A DNA stretch of 64,000 nt from Arthrobacter sp. CAN_C5 (GTDB lineage: Bacteria; Actinomycetota; Actinomycetes; Actinomycetales; Micrococcaceae). The notes beneath the pieces were generated by a model. The model made no database searches. It saw only the letters and a list, made by a program, of their open reading frames with translations, and had not been told where the DNA came from. The translations under genes and the position numbers were made by a program. Positions 25,575-34,149 of this stretch are shown here, one piece after another (position 1 is the first letter of the stretch; the number at the start of each line of letters is the position of its first letter). The stretch is from assembly GCF_017875735.1 (NCBI RefSeq), contig NZ_JAGGMZ010000001.1, positions 3,224,001-3,288,000 on the forward strand, written 5' to 3'.

Positions 25575-26393
25575 TCACCCAAGCGGTGACGCCGGGCCCG
25601 GCAGATCGAGGATCTGCCGGAAAGTCTGCAGAGTGACGGCCGACCCCAGCTCGATCCCGAATGGGTTGCCCAGCACTTTGGCGGGTTCGTCGTCTTCACC
25701 CGGATCGCCGAGGGAACTGACCACCAGCGAGGCGCCCGTGAGGTCCTCGCCCCGGGAGAAACCGCTGATGGTGACCACCGTGCGCAGTCCGGCGCCGACG
25801 GCGGCGCGGAGTCCGTTGGCGCTGTCCTCCACGACGATGGCCTCGCCGGGTTCGAGGCCCAGATCATCGAGGATCAGCAGGTAGATGTCCGGCGCGGGTT
25901 TCTTGGCCAGCACCATGTCGCCGGCGAAGATGCTGAACATGGCAGCAAGTCCCACCCCTACCGCGTGGGTGAGTACTGCCCGCACCTCGGGTTCGAGCGC
26001 GGTGGACGCGACCGCGAGGCCCCACCCGGCGAGGTGTGCTTCCTGCACCACCCGGAAGATGCCGGGCCGGGCCGGCATGACCCCTTTGTCCACCAGTTCC
26101 GTGTAGATTGCCGTCTTGCGTTTGTGCCAGGCCAGGATCGCCTCGTCCTTGGCGTCCTCGCTGGTCAATCCCAGCTGCTGGCTCAGCTCGTCGGTAAGAA
26201 TGCTGCGCATCCGTTCTTTCCCGCCGCCGATCAGCACCTTCTGCGCGTACTCGTCGACGGTCCACTGGACGGGCACGCCAAATTCTTCAAAGGTCTGGTT
26301 GAAGGCGGGAAGGTGACCGAACTGTTCGGTATCGGCGATCACGCCGTCGCAGTCGAAGATCAGCGTGGGCACGATCTGTGGTGTGTCGCCCAC
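25575..26393 (-). CDS. HAD-superfamily phosphatase, CbbY-like
   Basis: 272 residues. HAD motifs in order: IFDCDGVIADTE (nucleophile Asp and acid/base Asp), STALEP, KKPAPDIY with Lys, and VVEDSANGL. The alpha-helical cap is inserted after motif I as in class I phosphatases of the CbbY/phosphoglycolate/beta-phosphoglucomutase group. A C-terminal extension of about 45 residues after the last motif includes the acidic run GDPGEDDEPAK. Exact substrate unknown; a sugar phosphate is likely. Confidence 0.85.
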   Translation of the reverse strand: MGDTPQIVPTLIFDCDGVIADTEQFGHLPAFNQTFEEFGVPVQWTVDEYAQKVLIGGGKERMRSILTDELSQQLGLTSEDAKDEAILAWHKRKTAIYTELVDKGVMPARPGIFRVVQEAHLAGWGLAVASTALEPEVRAVLTHAVGVGLAAMFSIFAGDMVLAKKPAPDIYLLILDDLGLEPGEAIVVEDSANGLRAAVGAGLRTVVTISGFSRGEDLTGASLVVSSLGDPGEDDEPAKVLGNPFGIELGSAVTLQTFRQILDLPGPASPLG

Positions 26394-26511
26394 GGCAACC
26401 CCCTTGTTGGCTGGTCTCCATGGTAGGCGAACCCACGCCGTCCGGATAGGAGGAACTGCCCTCCCCTCATTTACCGCAGCGCTACCAGGAGCCCGCTACT
26501 TCCAGGTTTGA

Positions 26512-27516
26512 CTAGCCGGTGAGCAACCGCGCCATCAGGGCCGGGTCCACCGAACCTCCCGACACAATTGCCGCAACCTTGGCACCGCGCGGCGCGAGAT
26601 CGTGCATCCAGGCTGCGGTGGCGACGGCGCCTGATGGCTCGGCGACCAGCCGGCCTTCCACAGCAATGTGACGGACCGCGGCGAGGATCTGCTCTTCGGA
26701 CACGGTGACGACGTCGTCGACGTAGCGCCTGATGTGCTCCCACGGGTGGACCCCGACAGCTGGCGTGCGCAGCCCGTCGGCGACCGTGCGGTAGGTGAGG
26801 GCGGTGTCCCAGGTGACGCGGCGCTGCTCGCGCAGGCTTTCGGCGGCGTCGGCTGCCAGTTCCGGTTCGACGCCGATCACCTGCACCTCCGGGCGCAGCG
26901 CCTTGATGGCGGTGGAGATTCCGGAGATCAGCCCGCCACCCGAAATGGGGACCAGGACGACGTCGACGTCGGGCAGTTGCTCAATCAGCTCGAGGCCTAC
27001 GGTGCCCTGGCCGGCGATAATCCGCAGGTCGTCGTACGGGGGAACCTCGACGTATCCGTGCTCGGCGGCGAGTTCAAGCGTGTGGCTATCCCGTTTGGAC
27101 GCGGGGACCAGAACCACTTCGGCGCCCAGCGCCCGGACGGCGGCAACCTTGGTGGGTGGGGCGGCGTCGGGCATCACGATCACCGCGTGCAGGTCGAGGC
27201 GCTTTGCCAGCCACGCGACCGCGCGGGCATGGTTGCCCGAGGACTGGGCGATGATGCCGCGTTCGCGGGACTCATCGAGGACCTGCGAGATGGTGTTGTA
27301 GGCGCCGCGGAGCTTGAACGCGCCGGTGGGTTGCAGGGATTCAGCTTTCAGGTGCAGCACGTCTGACGGCCGGTCCGGGTGGGGCAACGCAACTATCGGG
27401 GTGCGCAACACCAGGTCCTGGATGCGGCTGGCGGCTGCTCGGATGTCAGCCAGGGTGACCAACTGGGCGTCGGTGCTGGAGGCAGGCTGATCCGTGGTGG
27501 CGTACGCGTTGTCCAT
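26512..27516 (-). CDS. threonine/serine dehydratase (PLP fold type II)
   Basis: 334 residues. PLP Lys69 in PTGAFKLRGA, SSGNHARA at 92-99, and the phosphate-binding PISGGGLI. Lacks the C-terminal ACT-like regulatory domain of biosynthetic IlvA, so it resembles catabolic threonine ammonia-lyases, which convert threonine to 2-oxobutyrate and ammonia. Single gene, with no isoleucine biosynthesis genes nearby. Confidence 0.87.
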   Translation of the reverse strand: MDNAYATTDQPASSTDAQLVTLADIRAAASRIQDLVLRTPIVALPHPDRPSDVLHLKAESLQPTGAFKLRGAYNTISQVLDESRERGIIAQSSGNHARAVAWLAKRLDLHAVIVMPDAAPPTKVAAVRALGAEVVLVPASKRDSHTLELAAEHGYVEVPPYDDLRIIAGQGTVGLELIEQLPDVDVVLVPISGGGLISGISTAIKALRPEVQVIGVEPELAADAAESLREQRRVTWDTALTYRTVADGLRTPAVGVHPWEHIRRYVDDVVTVSEEQILAAVRHIAVEGRLVAEPSGAVATAAWMHDLAPRGAKVAAIVSGGSVDPALMARLLTG

Positions 27517-27629
27517 AGGTGGATCTTACGTGGTGGTGTGGGCTCGGGAAGGGAGCCGGGACTATGCGGCTATGCTTGGCGGGCTGCCCACAGACAAGTG
27601 GTCGGCGTCACAACACCTTTGGGGGAAAC

Positions 27630-28109
27630 ATGAAAAAGCGAACAGCAGGACTGGCAGTTGCGGTGGCCGTTGGGTTCACCGCGTTGTCGGCTACACCAGC
27701 CCTTGCAGTAGCTCTTCCGTTCGAAAACTGCGATGCTGCAGCAGCAGTAGGGGTCTACAACATTCCGGCCGGTACGCCTGGTTACCAGCCCAAGCTTGAC
27801 CGCGATAACGATGGCTTCGGGTGCGATGCGCAGGGTAATCCTCCCTACGACGCCTCCATCGTGGCAGCCATCGTTGTGCAGAACACTCCTCCGGTTCCGG
27901 TAGAGGAGGTAGTCGAGGCGCCAGTGGTTCAGGTTCCGGCGGCCCCGGTGCCTGCGCAGGTTGGTGAAATGCCAGTAGGCGGCGTCGACACCGGCGTGGC
28001 ACAGCAGGCAGGCACAGATTTGGGCGCCATTGCACTGGGCGGCGGCCTGGTCCTGACGGCTGCTCTCGGCGGGGCGTACCTGGTTCGCCGCGCGGCAATC
28101 CAGTCATAG
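27630..28109 (+). CDS. secreted excalibur-domain protein
   Basis: 159 residues. Signal peptide ending near PALA (residues 21-24). Residues 27-64 form an excalibur domain: PFENCDAAAAVG and the calcium-binding loop DRDNDGFGCD. A Pro/Val-rich spacer follows, then a C-terminal membrane helix (IALGGGLVLTAALGGAYLV) and a basic tail, without an LPxTG sorting motif. Ribosome site GGGGG lies four to eight bases before ATG 27630. Faces the cell exterior. Convergent with a nuclease carrying the same domain. Confidence 0.8.
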   Translation: MKKRTAGLAVAVAVGFTALSATPALAVALPFENCDAAAAVGVYNIPAGTPGYQPKLDRDNDGFGCDAQGNPPYDASIVAAIVVQNTPPVPVEEVVEAPVVQVPAAPVPAQVGEMPVGGVDTGVAQQAGTDLGAIALGGGLVLTAALGGAYLVRRAAIQS

Positions 28110-28148
28110 GGTTCGTTGCTGGCTAGGCACCCTCTTCGGAGAGTGTCA

Positions 28149-28184
28149 CGGTCGGTGTAGCTGCTTCGGCGGCTACACCGACCG
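28149..28184. terminator. bidirectional terminator
   Basis: Perfect 13-bp inverted repeat, 28149-28161 with 28172-28184, and a 10-base loop containing TTCG. It lies between the convergent excalibur genes (stops at 28109 and 28221). CTTTCGTCT follows on the plus strand, a weak T-rich tail. Probably ends both transcripts. Confidence 0.75.
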
Positions 28185-28220
28185 CTTTCGTCTAACTCCG
28201 GTGCCGCTGGGTAGTGGCGC

Positions 28221-29591
28221 CTATTCGCAGCCCACGCCGTCGCCGTCGCCGTCCAGATGGCTGCCGTACCCGGGCTGCCCTGCGTAGACCGGTGCGGCGC
28301 CGGCGGCGCGGGCGGCGGTGCAGTTCTCGAATGGGACGGCCGGTGCCGGAGCGGGTGCCGGCGCAGGTGCGGGTGCGGGTGCCGGGGCCGGCGCGGGCGC
28401 TGGGGCCGGTGCGGGCGCTGGGGCCGGTGCGGGCGCCGGCACAGGCACCGGCACAGGCACCGGCGCCGTCTGGCTGGTCGGAGCCAGCAGGTCGGAGCAG
28501 TTCCCGAGAACCCGTGCCATCGCGTCCCGTTCGGCTTGGGTGACCCACAAATTGTAGGTGGCCTTCACCGAGATCTGCCGGGCGACGTACTCGCACCTGA
28601 ACGACTGGTTCGGCGGCAGCCAGGTGGCGGCGTCGCCCGCTCCCTTTTGCCCGTTGGTCGGCCCATCGGTGGCCTGGAGGTTCAAGGGATCGTTGGCGAA
28701 GGCGATGCGCTGATCGACGGTGAGCTGCTGGGCACCCTTCTGCCAGGCATCGGAGAGTGCCACCACATGATCAATCTGGACCTCGATGCTGGTGGACTGG
28801 CCCCGCAGAAAGTTGATGGTGGTGCCCGTATAAGGGTCGTCGAGAATGCCTGACGAAACCTTGCAGGGCACCGAGTTGGCGTGAATGATCGCCGTGAGAT
28901 CCCGGTTGAGCATGTCGTTGCGCGTGTCGCAGCCGTTGCGGTCGACGTCGGCCCAGGCCTGTCCAAACTGGTCCCGGTCATATCCGGTCTTCGGCGCCCG
29001 GCCCTTGACGGCAAGGGTGTCCAGCAGTTCGAGGGCGCGAACGCCGTACGCCGGCTGGTCTTCGGGAGCACTCGGGTCGCCGTCGACGGCGGTGGACTCG
29101 TCAACGTCAACCGGCGCGACATCTTCGCTCAGTGCGGGCGTCGGCGTCGCAGTCGGAGTTGGTGTGGGTGTGGGTGTGGGTGTCGGCGTGGCACTGGGCG
29201 TCGGTGTCGTCGCGGGAGGGGTGGCCGACTCGACCTCGGCCGGAGCGGAGGTTGCCTCCTCGGCAACTGCCGCGGGCGTGGTGGTGTCGGTCGGAGGCGC
29301 CAGGAGCCCTCCGATCAGGAAGGCGGCCAGCGCGCCCGCCATGGTGATCGCGCCCATCTTCCTGCCGGCGATGCCGGCCCAGGACGCGCGGTTGGTGATC
29401 ACCACGTACAGGCCGGTGAAGAACGCAACCAATCCCGCCATCACGAGGGCGCCACTGGGTCCGCTGGTGATGAGGCCCAATGCGATCAGGAAGAGACAGG
29501 CACCTGCTACCACCGCTGTAGAGATCCTGATTTTCGGTTTATCCGTCGCCGGCTCGGTCAACGGGTCAGGTGGCAGCGACGAATTTGGCAA
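28221..29591 (-). CDS. membrane-tethered DUF1524 HNH-type nuclease with excalibur domain
   Basis: 456 residues. Three hydrophobic helices at about 26-44, 48-67 and 81-98, then a Thr-Pro-rich stalk. The next domain (about 170-370) is DUF1524/GmrSD-C-like, with catalytic His in QIDHVVALSDAW, then NDPLNL, NGQKGAGDAATWLP. A long Val-Pro/Ala-Pro repeat follows and the C terminus is an excalibur calcium motif (PFENC, DGDGDGVGCE). Topology puts the nuclease outside the membrane, if helix 1 starts inside. Start is TTG with GGGGGA five bases upstream. Related secreted nucleases may digest extracellular DNA. Confidence 0.82.
   Translation of the reverse strand: MPNSSLPPDPLTEPATDKPKIRISTAVVAGACLFLIALGLITSGPSGALVMAGLVAFFTGLYVVITNRASWAGIAGRKMGAITMAGALAAFLIGGLLAPPTDTTTPAAVAEEATSAPAEVESATPPATTPTPSATPTPTPTPTPTPTATPTPALSEDVAPVDVDESTAVDGDPSAPEDQPAYGVRALELLDTLAVKGRAPKTGYDRDQFGQAWADVDRNGCDTRNDMLNRDLTAIIHANSVPCKVSSGILDDPYTGTTINFLRGQSTSIEVQIDHVVALSDAWQKGAQQLTVDQRIAFANDPLNLQATDGPTNGQKGAGDAATWLPPNQSFRCEYVARQISVKATYNLWVTQAERDAMARVLGNCSDLLAPTSQTAPVPVPVPVPAPAPAPAPAPAPAPAPAPAPAPAPAPAPAPAPAVPFENCTAARAAGAAPVYAGQPGYGSHLDGDGDGVGCE
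28338..28470. repeat. Ala-Pro/Val-Pro coding microsatellite
   Basis: Near-exact 6-base periodicity encoding alternating Ala-Pro (about 15 units) and Val-Pro (4 units) in the nuclease gene. It is a long stiff spacer between the nuclease domain and the calcium-binding end. The repeat is prone to slippage, but the frame is intact here. Confidence 0.8.
29132..29225. repeat. Thr-Pro coding repeat
   Basis: Low-complexity GT-rich stretch on the plus strand encoding a Thr-Pro-rich stalk (about seven consecutive Thr-Pro units plus interruptions) between the third membrane helix and the nuclease domain. Such stalks are usually surface-exposed and may be O-mannosylated in actinobacteria (inference). 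Confidence 0.7.
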
Positions 29592-29653
29592 GTGGTTCCC
29601 CCAGGAAAGTGATTGTCAGCGAAGCCTACCGTTGATCAGTCGGCCGCCCGGCA

Positions 29654-30343
29654 TCAGACCAGACGCTCCTCCCGGGCGATGATGGCGGCCTGGGTGCGCG
29701 ACCGGCAGCCGAGCTTGGTGAGCACCCGTGACACGTGGGTCTTGGTGGTTCCCGCCGAAATAGTGAGCCGTGCTGAAATATCCCGGTTGGACAGCCCCTC
29801 GGCAATCAGTGCGAGCACCTCAGTCTCCCGTTCGGTCAGCTGGTCCTCGGGCCCGCTGCTGCTCGGGGCGGGCGCGGTGTCCTGCCCGGCGGTGAGGAGT
29901 GACGCATCGCGATCCAGGGCAACGTACGCCTCCAGGAGGCGGCGGGTCGCTTCGGGGGCAATGACGGCGTCGCCAGCCGCGACCCGACGGACCGCCTCCA
30001 GCAAAGCCGCAGGCTCGGCGGTTTTGAGCAGGAACCCGGCCGCGCCAGCCCGCAGCGCGCCGAAGATGTACTCGTCCACGTCGAACGTGGTCAGGATCAG
30101 CACCTGTGCCAGCCCGGCGCCAACAATGGTCCGGGTGGCCGCGATCCCGTCCATTCCGGGCATCCGTACGTCCATCAGCACGACGTCGGGACGTAGTGCG
30201 GTCGCGTTGGCCACCGCCGCGTTGCCGTTGGATGCTTCACCGACCACCTCGACGTCGGGCGCTGCTTCGAGGATGAACCGCATGCCGGCCCTGATGGCTG
30301 CGTGATCGTCGACGAGGAGTACCCGGATCGGCGTGCCGTTCAC
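29654..30343 (-). CDS. NarL/LuxR-family response regulator
   Basis: 229 residues. Receiver domain with phosphoacceptor Asp58 (VVLMDVRMPG) and acidic pair VDDH at 11-14; a C-terminal LuxR-type helix-turn-helix (LTERETEVLALIAEGLSNRDIS, then TTKTHVSRVLTKLG). The start overlaps the histidine kinase stop by four bases. Partner is the kinase encoded upstream. Target genes are not identified. Confidence 0.93.
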   Translation of the reverse strand: MNGTPIRVLLVDDHAAIRAGMRFILEAAPDVEVVGEASNGNAAVANATALRPDVVLMDVRMPGMDGIAATRTIVGAGLAQVLILTTFDVDEYIFGALRAGAAGFLLKTAEPAALLEAVRRVAAGDAVIAPEATRRLLEAYVALDRDASLLTAGQDTAPAPSSSGPEDQLTERETEVLALIAEGLSNRDISARLTISAGTTKTHVSRVLTKLGCRSRTQAAIIAREERLV

Positions 30344-31596
30344 GGGGTCGCCGTCGCCGGGGAAGAAGTCAGCGGGAGGATGGCCGCGACCGTCCAGTGG
30401 TGGGCGGTCGCGCCGGCCGTCACCTGTCCCCCGATGGCCGCTGCCCGTTCCCGCATCGAGATCAGGCCGAGGCCGAGACCTGACGGCGAGTCAGTGCCGG
30501 CTTCCGTGGATAAGGTGTTGCGGATCGTGATGCCTGTGCCGGCCGGGTCGTGGTCCGGGATGACCTGCACGCTGACCTGACTGCGCGGGGCGTGCTTGGC
30601 TGCGTTGGTGAGCGCCTCCTGCACAATCCGATACCCGGCCAGTTCGGTCGCCGCACTGACGCGCCCACCCGGCAGGTGGGCGAGCTGGTTATCAACCGTC
30701 ACCGTTAGACCGTTGGCCCGGGCCTGGTCCACGAGGGGTTGGAGGTGAGTCAACCGCGGGACGGCGGTGTCGTCGTCGTGCGGTGACCCGTCCATTGCAC
30801 TGGACTGGTCATCCCCGCCAGGTTCGACGTCGGGGTTGCGGAGCAGAGCGATCATGGTGCGCATGTCCTCCATCGATTCGAGGGCCGATCGGCGGACCTG
30901 GGTGAGCGCTGCCCGGTCCTTTGCTTCGGCGGGCGGGGTGGCCAGCGCGCCGCCCGAGTGCAGGGCGATCGCGGAGAGGTGGGAGGCGACGACGTCGTGC
31001 AGGTCCCGGGCGAGCGAGTCGCGTTCCTGCCGGATGGCCTGCTGTCGGCTGGCGAGCGAGAGGCGCTCGACGGCGTCGGCCCGGGCAGCGGCGACCTCGG
31101 CGAGCTCGGTCTTGCGCCGCACGTCCATGGCCCACCAGAGCGGGGCGATGAAGATGGCTGCCTGTTGCAGGCCAGTGAGGACGGTGATTTCCAGGTCGCC
31201 GGTGTTGGCGAGCCGGTAGATCACCGGGAGGGCTACAAACACCCCGGCAACTATCCACAGCACGCGGCGCACCCGGGGAGACACGATCAGTGCTGCCGTG
31301 TAAAGGAGGTCGAAAAAGGGCAGGAGCATGGCGATGCTGCCGCCGAGGAGAAGGTCGACGGCGAGCGCAATCACGCCGATCAGCAGGGTGGTCACGGGTG
31401 CGCGCCGTTTGAAGACGAGGACCACACAGGACACGGCGAGCGGGAGGGCGAACCACCACCGCTCGTCGTCGGTCAGGCGCACCAGAGCGGTCTGGCCGCC
31501 CCACACCCCGGTAAGACCCAGCCCGATCAGCAGCAGCCCACAGACCAGGGTGATGGCTGCGGTGAGTGCGTCCCGGCGCAGGTTGGTGTTGTCCAC
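30340..31596 (-). CDS. sensor histidine kinase (HisKA_3 type)
   Basis: 418 residues. Five or six membrane helices in residues 10-155 with short loops, so no extracellular sensor domain. The phosphoacceptor is His200 in ARDLHDVVASHLSAIALHSGG. The HATPase region has NAAKHAPRS and the G box SGLGLGLISMRERAA. An Asp/Ser-rich insertion (EPGGDDQSS...HDDDT) of about 25 residues sits between dimerisation and ATPase domains. Typical of membrane-stress sensors (LiaS/DesK group). Confidence 0.92.
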   Translation of the reverse strand: MDNTNLRRDALTAAITLVCGLLLIGLGLTGVWGGQTALVRLTDDERWWFALPLAVSCVVLVFKRRAPVTTLLIGVIALAVDLLLGGSIAMLLPFFDLLYTAALIVSPRVRRVLWIVAGVFVALPVIYRLANTGDLEITVLTGLQQAAIFIAPLWWAMDVRRKTELAEVAAARADAVERLSLASRQQAIRQERDSLARDLHDVVASHLSAIALHSGGALATPPAEAKDRAALTQVRRSALESMEDMRTMIALLRNPDVEPGGDDQSSAMDGSPHDDDTAVPRLTHLQPLVDQARANGLTVTVDNQLAHLPGGRVSAATELAGYRIVQEALTNAAKHAPRSQVSVQVIPDHDPAGTGITIRNTLSTEAGTDSPSGLGLGLISMRERAAAIGGQVTAGATAHHWTVAAILPLTSSPATATP

Positions 31597-31713
31597 CAGT
31601 TCATTGCATCACAGCTGGCCCGTGCAGGAGTCGGCCGAAAGTTGTATTGATTCACCCCAGATCAGTCTTATCGCAGATGCCGCCGGACGGTCCCCAGCCG
31701 TACCGTCCTTGGC

Positions 31714-32442
31714 ATGACACTTGCACTTGCTGGAGCGCTCGCCGCGCTCGCCCTGATCGATTCCACGAGTTTCGGCACCCTGATGATTCCGCTGTGGCTG
31801 ATGTTGGCGCCCGGAAGACTGCGGGTAGGGCGTATTCTGCTTTTCTTGGTGACGGTGGCATCCTTTTACTTCGGGGTGGGGCTGGCTGTCATGTTTGGTG
31901 CGGAGGCCGCGATGGAGCGGCTGGGCGGCCTGTTCAGTTCCCGACTCATGCTGACGGCGCTGTTTGTGGCTGGGATTGTCCTCGTCATCTGGAGTTTCCA
32001 GTTGGAGGCCAAGGCCAAGCGGGACAAGAAGGAGGGGGCGCCGCCGTCGTCGCGCGTCCTGCGGTGGCGTGACCGCGCGGTGGGGACGCCGTCGTCGGGC
32101 ACGGGTGACGGGTCGGGCGGTGTCGCGCTCATGGGGCTGGCGGTGGGCGCCGGGACAGTGGAGGTGGCCACGATGCTTCCCTACCTGGGGGCGATCGGGC
32201 TGCTGACCACTTCGGACGTTGGCTGGCCGCTGTCCGGCGGGGTGCTGGCAGCGTATTGCCTGGTGATGATTCTTCCGGCGCTGGTGTTTCTGCTGCTGCG
32301 GTTGGTGGCGGCCCGCTGGGTTGATCCGGCGCTGATGAAACTTGATGGGTGGCTCACCCGCAATTCGACCAACACCCTGTCCTGGGTGGTAGGGATCCTC
32401 GGCGTCCTGCTGGTGGTCAACACCGCCGGTGGGGTGCTCTAA
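31714..32442 (+). CDS. GAP family membrane protein
   Basis: 242 residues, six membrane helices with a charged loop (AKAKRDKKEG) in the middle. LALIDSTSFGTLMIPLWLMLAPGR is typical of the GAP (Sap) family; in mycobacteria such proteins help export surface glycolipids. The loop is longer than usual and Gly/Ser-rich. Divergent from the two-component system, which may regulate it (inference). Confidence 0.75.
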   Translation: MTLALAGALAALALIDSTSFGTLMIPLWLMLAPGRLRVGRILLFLVTVASFYFGVGLAVMFGAEAAMERLGGLFSSRLMLTALFVAGIVLVIWSFQLEAKAKRDKKEGAPPSSRVLRWRDRAVGTPSSGTGDGSGGVALMGLAVGAGTVEVATMLPYLGAIGLLTTSDVGWPLSGGVLAAYCLVMILPALVFLLLRLVAARWVDPALMKLDGWLTRNSTNTLSWVVGILGVLLVVNTAGGVL

Positions 32443-32504
32443 CTCAGGCTTGGTTGACGAGCGTTTCGTTGTTCCGGTTCCTGCCAACTGGCAGTATGTG
32501 GCGA

Positions 32505-32978
32505 ATGGAGGAGAGCGAGATTATCGAGATCGTTTCTGCACTGCCGGGAGTCGTGTCTCTCACCGCGAGCGCTGCAGATGGTTCGCCCGAGAGCGCGTGG
32601 GGAGATACTTTCTTCTTTTACGATCCCGACGGCGACACCCCTGACACGCACCGGTTCCCTTTCGCGACAATTGTCGGCTCCAACTACAAGGGATTCGACG
32701 AGGCGTCCAATCTCGACCGGCCCGGAGTCTTCAGGGTGAATGTCGCCGTCGGTCGTTCGGCCTTTGAAACGCTCTTCGGTCGGTCGCCGAAGGACGCTGC
32801 AGAGCACCTTTCGGATCACGACGTCGCCGCGTCGGACGTTCTGTTTCCTCACCCGAATTACGCGTCGCAGGCCTGGGTGTCGGTCATCAATCCGGCGGAG
32901 CAAACCACGGCTGAGCTGAGGCCGCTGCTGGAGTTGGCCCACGATCTCGCACGGAATCGGTACGACCCGCGGGGCTGA
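32505..32978 (+). CDS. DUF6194 family protein
   Basis: About 157 residues. EIIEIVSALPGV, WGDTFFFYDPDG, then FPFATIVGSNYKGFDEASNL and LFPHPNYASQAWVSVINP fit a conserved actinobacterial family without known activity. Start is ATG 32505 (or 32496); neither has a strong ribosome site. Cytoplasmic. It converges on the N-demethylase gene, with a strong palindrome between. Confidence 0.75.
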   Translation: MEESEIIEIVSALPGVVSLTASAADGSPESAWGDTFFFYDPDGDTPDTHRFPFATIVGSNYKGFDEASNLDRPGVFRVNVAVGRSAFETLFGRSPKDAAEHLSDHDVAASDVLFPHPNYASQAWVSVINPAEQTTAELRPLLELAHDLARNRYDPRG

Positions 32979-32984
32979 GGTGGC

Positions 32985-33020
32985 CTCGCCAATGGGACGG
33001 ATATCCGTCCCATTAGCGAG
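32985..33020. terminator. 36-bp near-perfect palindrome terminator
   Basis: Two 18-base arms with a single mismatched pair and no spacer, centred at 33002/33003 on GACGGATATCCGTC. Lies between the convergent DUF6194 gene and the N-demethylase gene. In RNA it would form a stable hairpin with a short loop. Neither side has a long T tract. Confidence 0.65.
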
Positions 33021-33043
33021 CCTTCACCTACTTTTCGCATGGC

Positions 33044-34138
33044 TCAGCTATCGCCAGGCTGAATTCCGTCCTGAATCCAGGGATAGCCAGTTGCGAGGGG
33101 TGCTCCGTCGTCGTGATGGGAGAGCCACTCGACGGCGGCCCCATGGTATCGGTGGAAGCCCTTATAGTCGGCGAGTTCGAGGTCCAGTGAAGAAAGAGCC
33201 CGGTGTACTCGCTTTGCCCAATCCGGTGAGTGTTCCACAAGTTCAGCCAGGCTGACAAGGTACGTACGGACCGGGAACACTATGGCATTGGACCGGGGCA
33301 GACGGTGCAAAGGCTGCAGTTCGATGCGGAGGTAAACCTTCTCTCCTGCATTTTCGGCCGTGACTTTCGCCCGATCCGGCGCCCATTCAGGGAGCGTTTC
33401 CACCGAGGTCTCAAGTCGGGGGTTAACGGTCAGCGACCAATTGACCCGCCGGACTGGGTGGCCGGGTTTCATCCGAAGCAGGAACTTAAGCGCTCGGTCG
33501 AGAATGCCCAATTTGTCCACCTTCGGCACCGGACCATGGAACTCGGCGAAATTCATTCCCATATTGAACTGGAGGGAATAGTCTGCCCGCTGCGTCGTCA
33601 TACCAGCGCCGATGACAAGGGTGTTGTCTCTCTCCTCAAGAACGACGAACTCACCCTGGGCCTGCCGCGTCGCGTACTCCATCGGATCCATTGGCAGCGT
33701 CGCAGGATCACCGAAAGTGAAAGAGTCATCAATGCCCAGCAGCCGGTTCTCCCACCGCCACTCGTTTCCGTTCTTGGTAAGCGTGAAGTGCTCAGGGAAA
33801 TCCCTGTTGTAGGACTCGAAGATGAGCTCCAGGAGGTCCCACTGCGCCTCCAACATGTGCGGCAACGCCAGATAGTGGACACCTGGCATCTCCGCGAGCA
33901 TCTGCGCGCGATGGGCACACTCGGACACATAGTGTTCATCGATGTCGAATGCGGCCACTAGGGCGCCGGTGCCAGCTGAGACATGAGGTTCTAGGTTCAT
34001 CGAGTACATATACTCGTCGTCCGGAAATGGGAACGGGAGTCGACGGACTCCCTCACGGGAGTTGGCGAATCGGTATTGCCCCTCAGGTGTGTAGGTTTCG
34101 TCGGTAGTAAATTTGGTTGACTCAGGTATCGCTGTCAT
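33044..34138 (-). CDS. haem-dependent oxidative N-demethylase family protein (DUF3445)
   Basis: About 364 residues. Conserved segments include FPFPDDEYMYSMNL, RMKPGHPVRRVNWSLTVNP, RIELQPLHRLPRSNAIVFPVRTYLVSL and the C-terminal ADYKGFHRYH. These match the HODM alpha-subunit family, a PAS-fold haem enzyme that oxidatively demethylates secondary amines such as dimethylamine. It works with a reductase and a small subunit, both encoded next. ATG 34138 with GGAG upstream is preferred to 34219. Electrons would come from NAD(P)H through the 2Fe-2S reductase. Substrate here is unproven. Confidence 0.83.
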   Translation of the reverse strand: MTAIPESTKFTTDETYTPEGQYRFANSREGVRRLPFPFPDDEYMYSMNLEPHVSAGTGALVAAFDIDEHYVSECAHRAQMLAEMPGVHYLALPHMLEAQWDLLELIFESYNRDFPEHFTLTKNGNEWRWENRLLGIDDSFTFGDPATLPMDPMEYATRQAQGEFVVLEERDNTLVIGAGMTTQRADYSLQFNMGMNFAEFHGPVPKVDKLGILDRALKFLLRMKPGHPVRRVNWSLTVNPRLETSVETLPEWAPDRAKVTAENAGEKVYLRIELQPLHRLPRSNAIVFPVRTYLVSLAELVEHSPDWAKRVHRALSSLDLELADYKGFHRYHGAAVEWLSHHDDGAPLATGYPWIQDGIQPGDS

Positions 34139-34149
34139 AGGAGCTCTCC

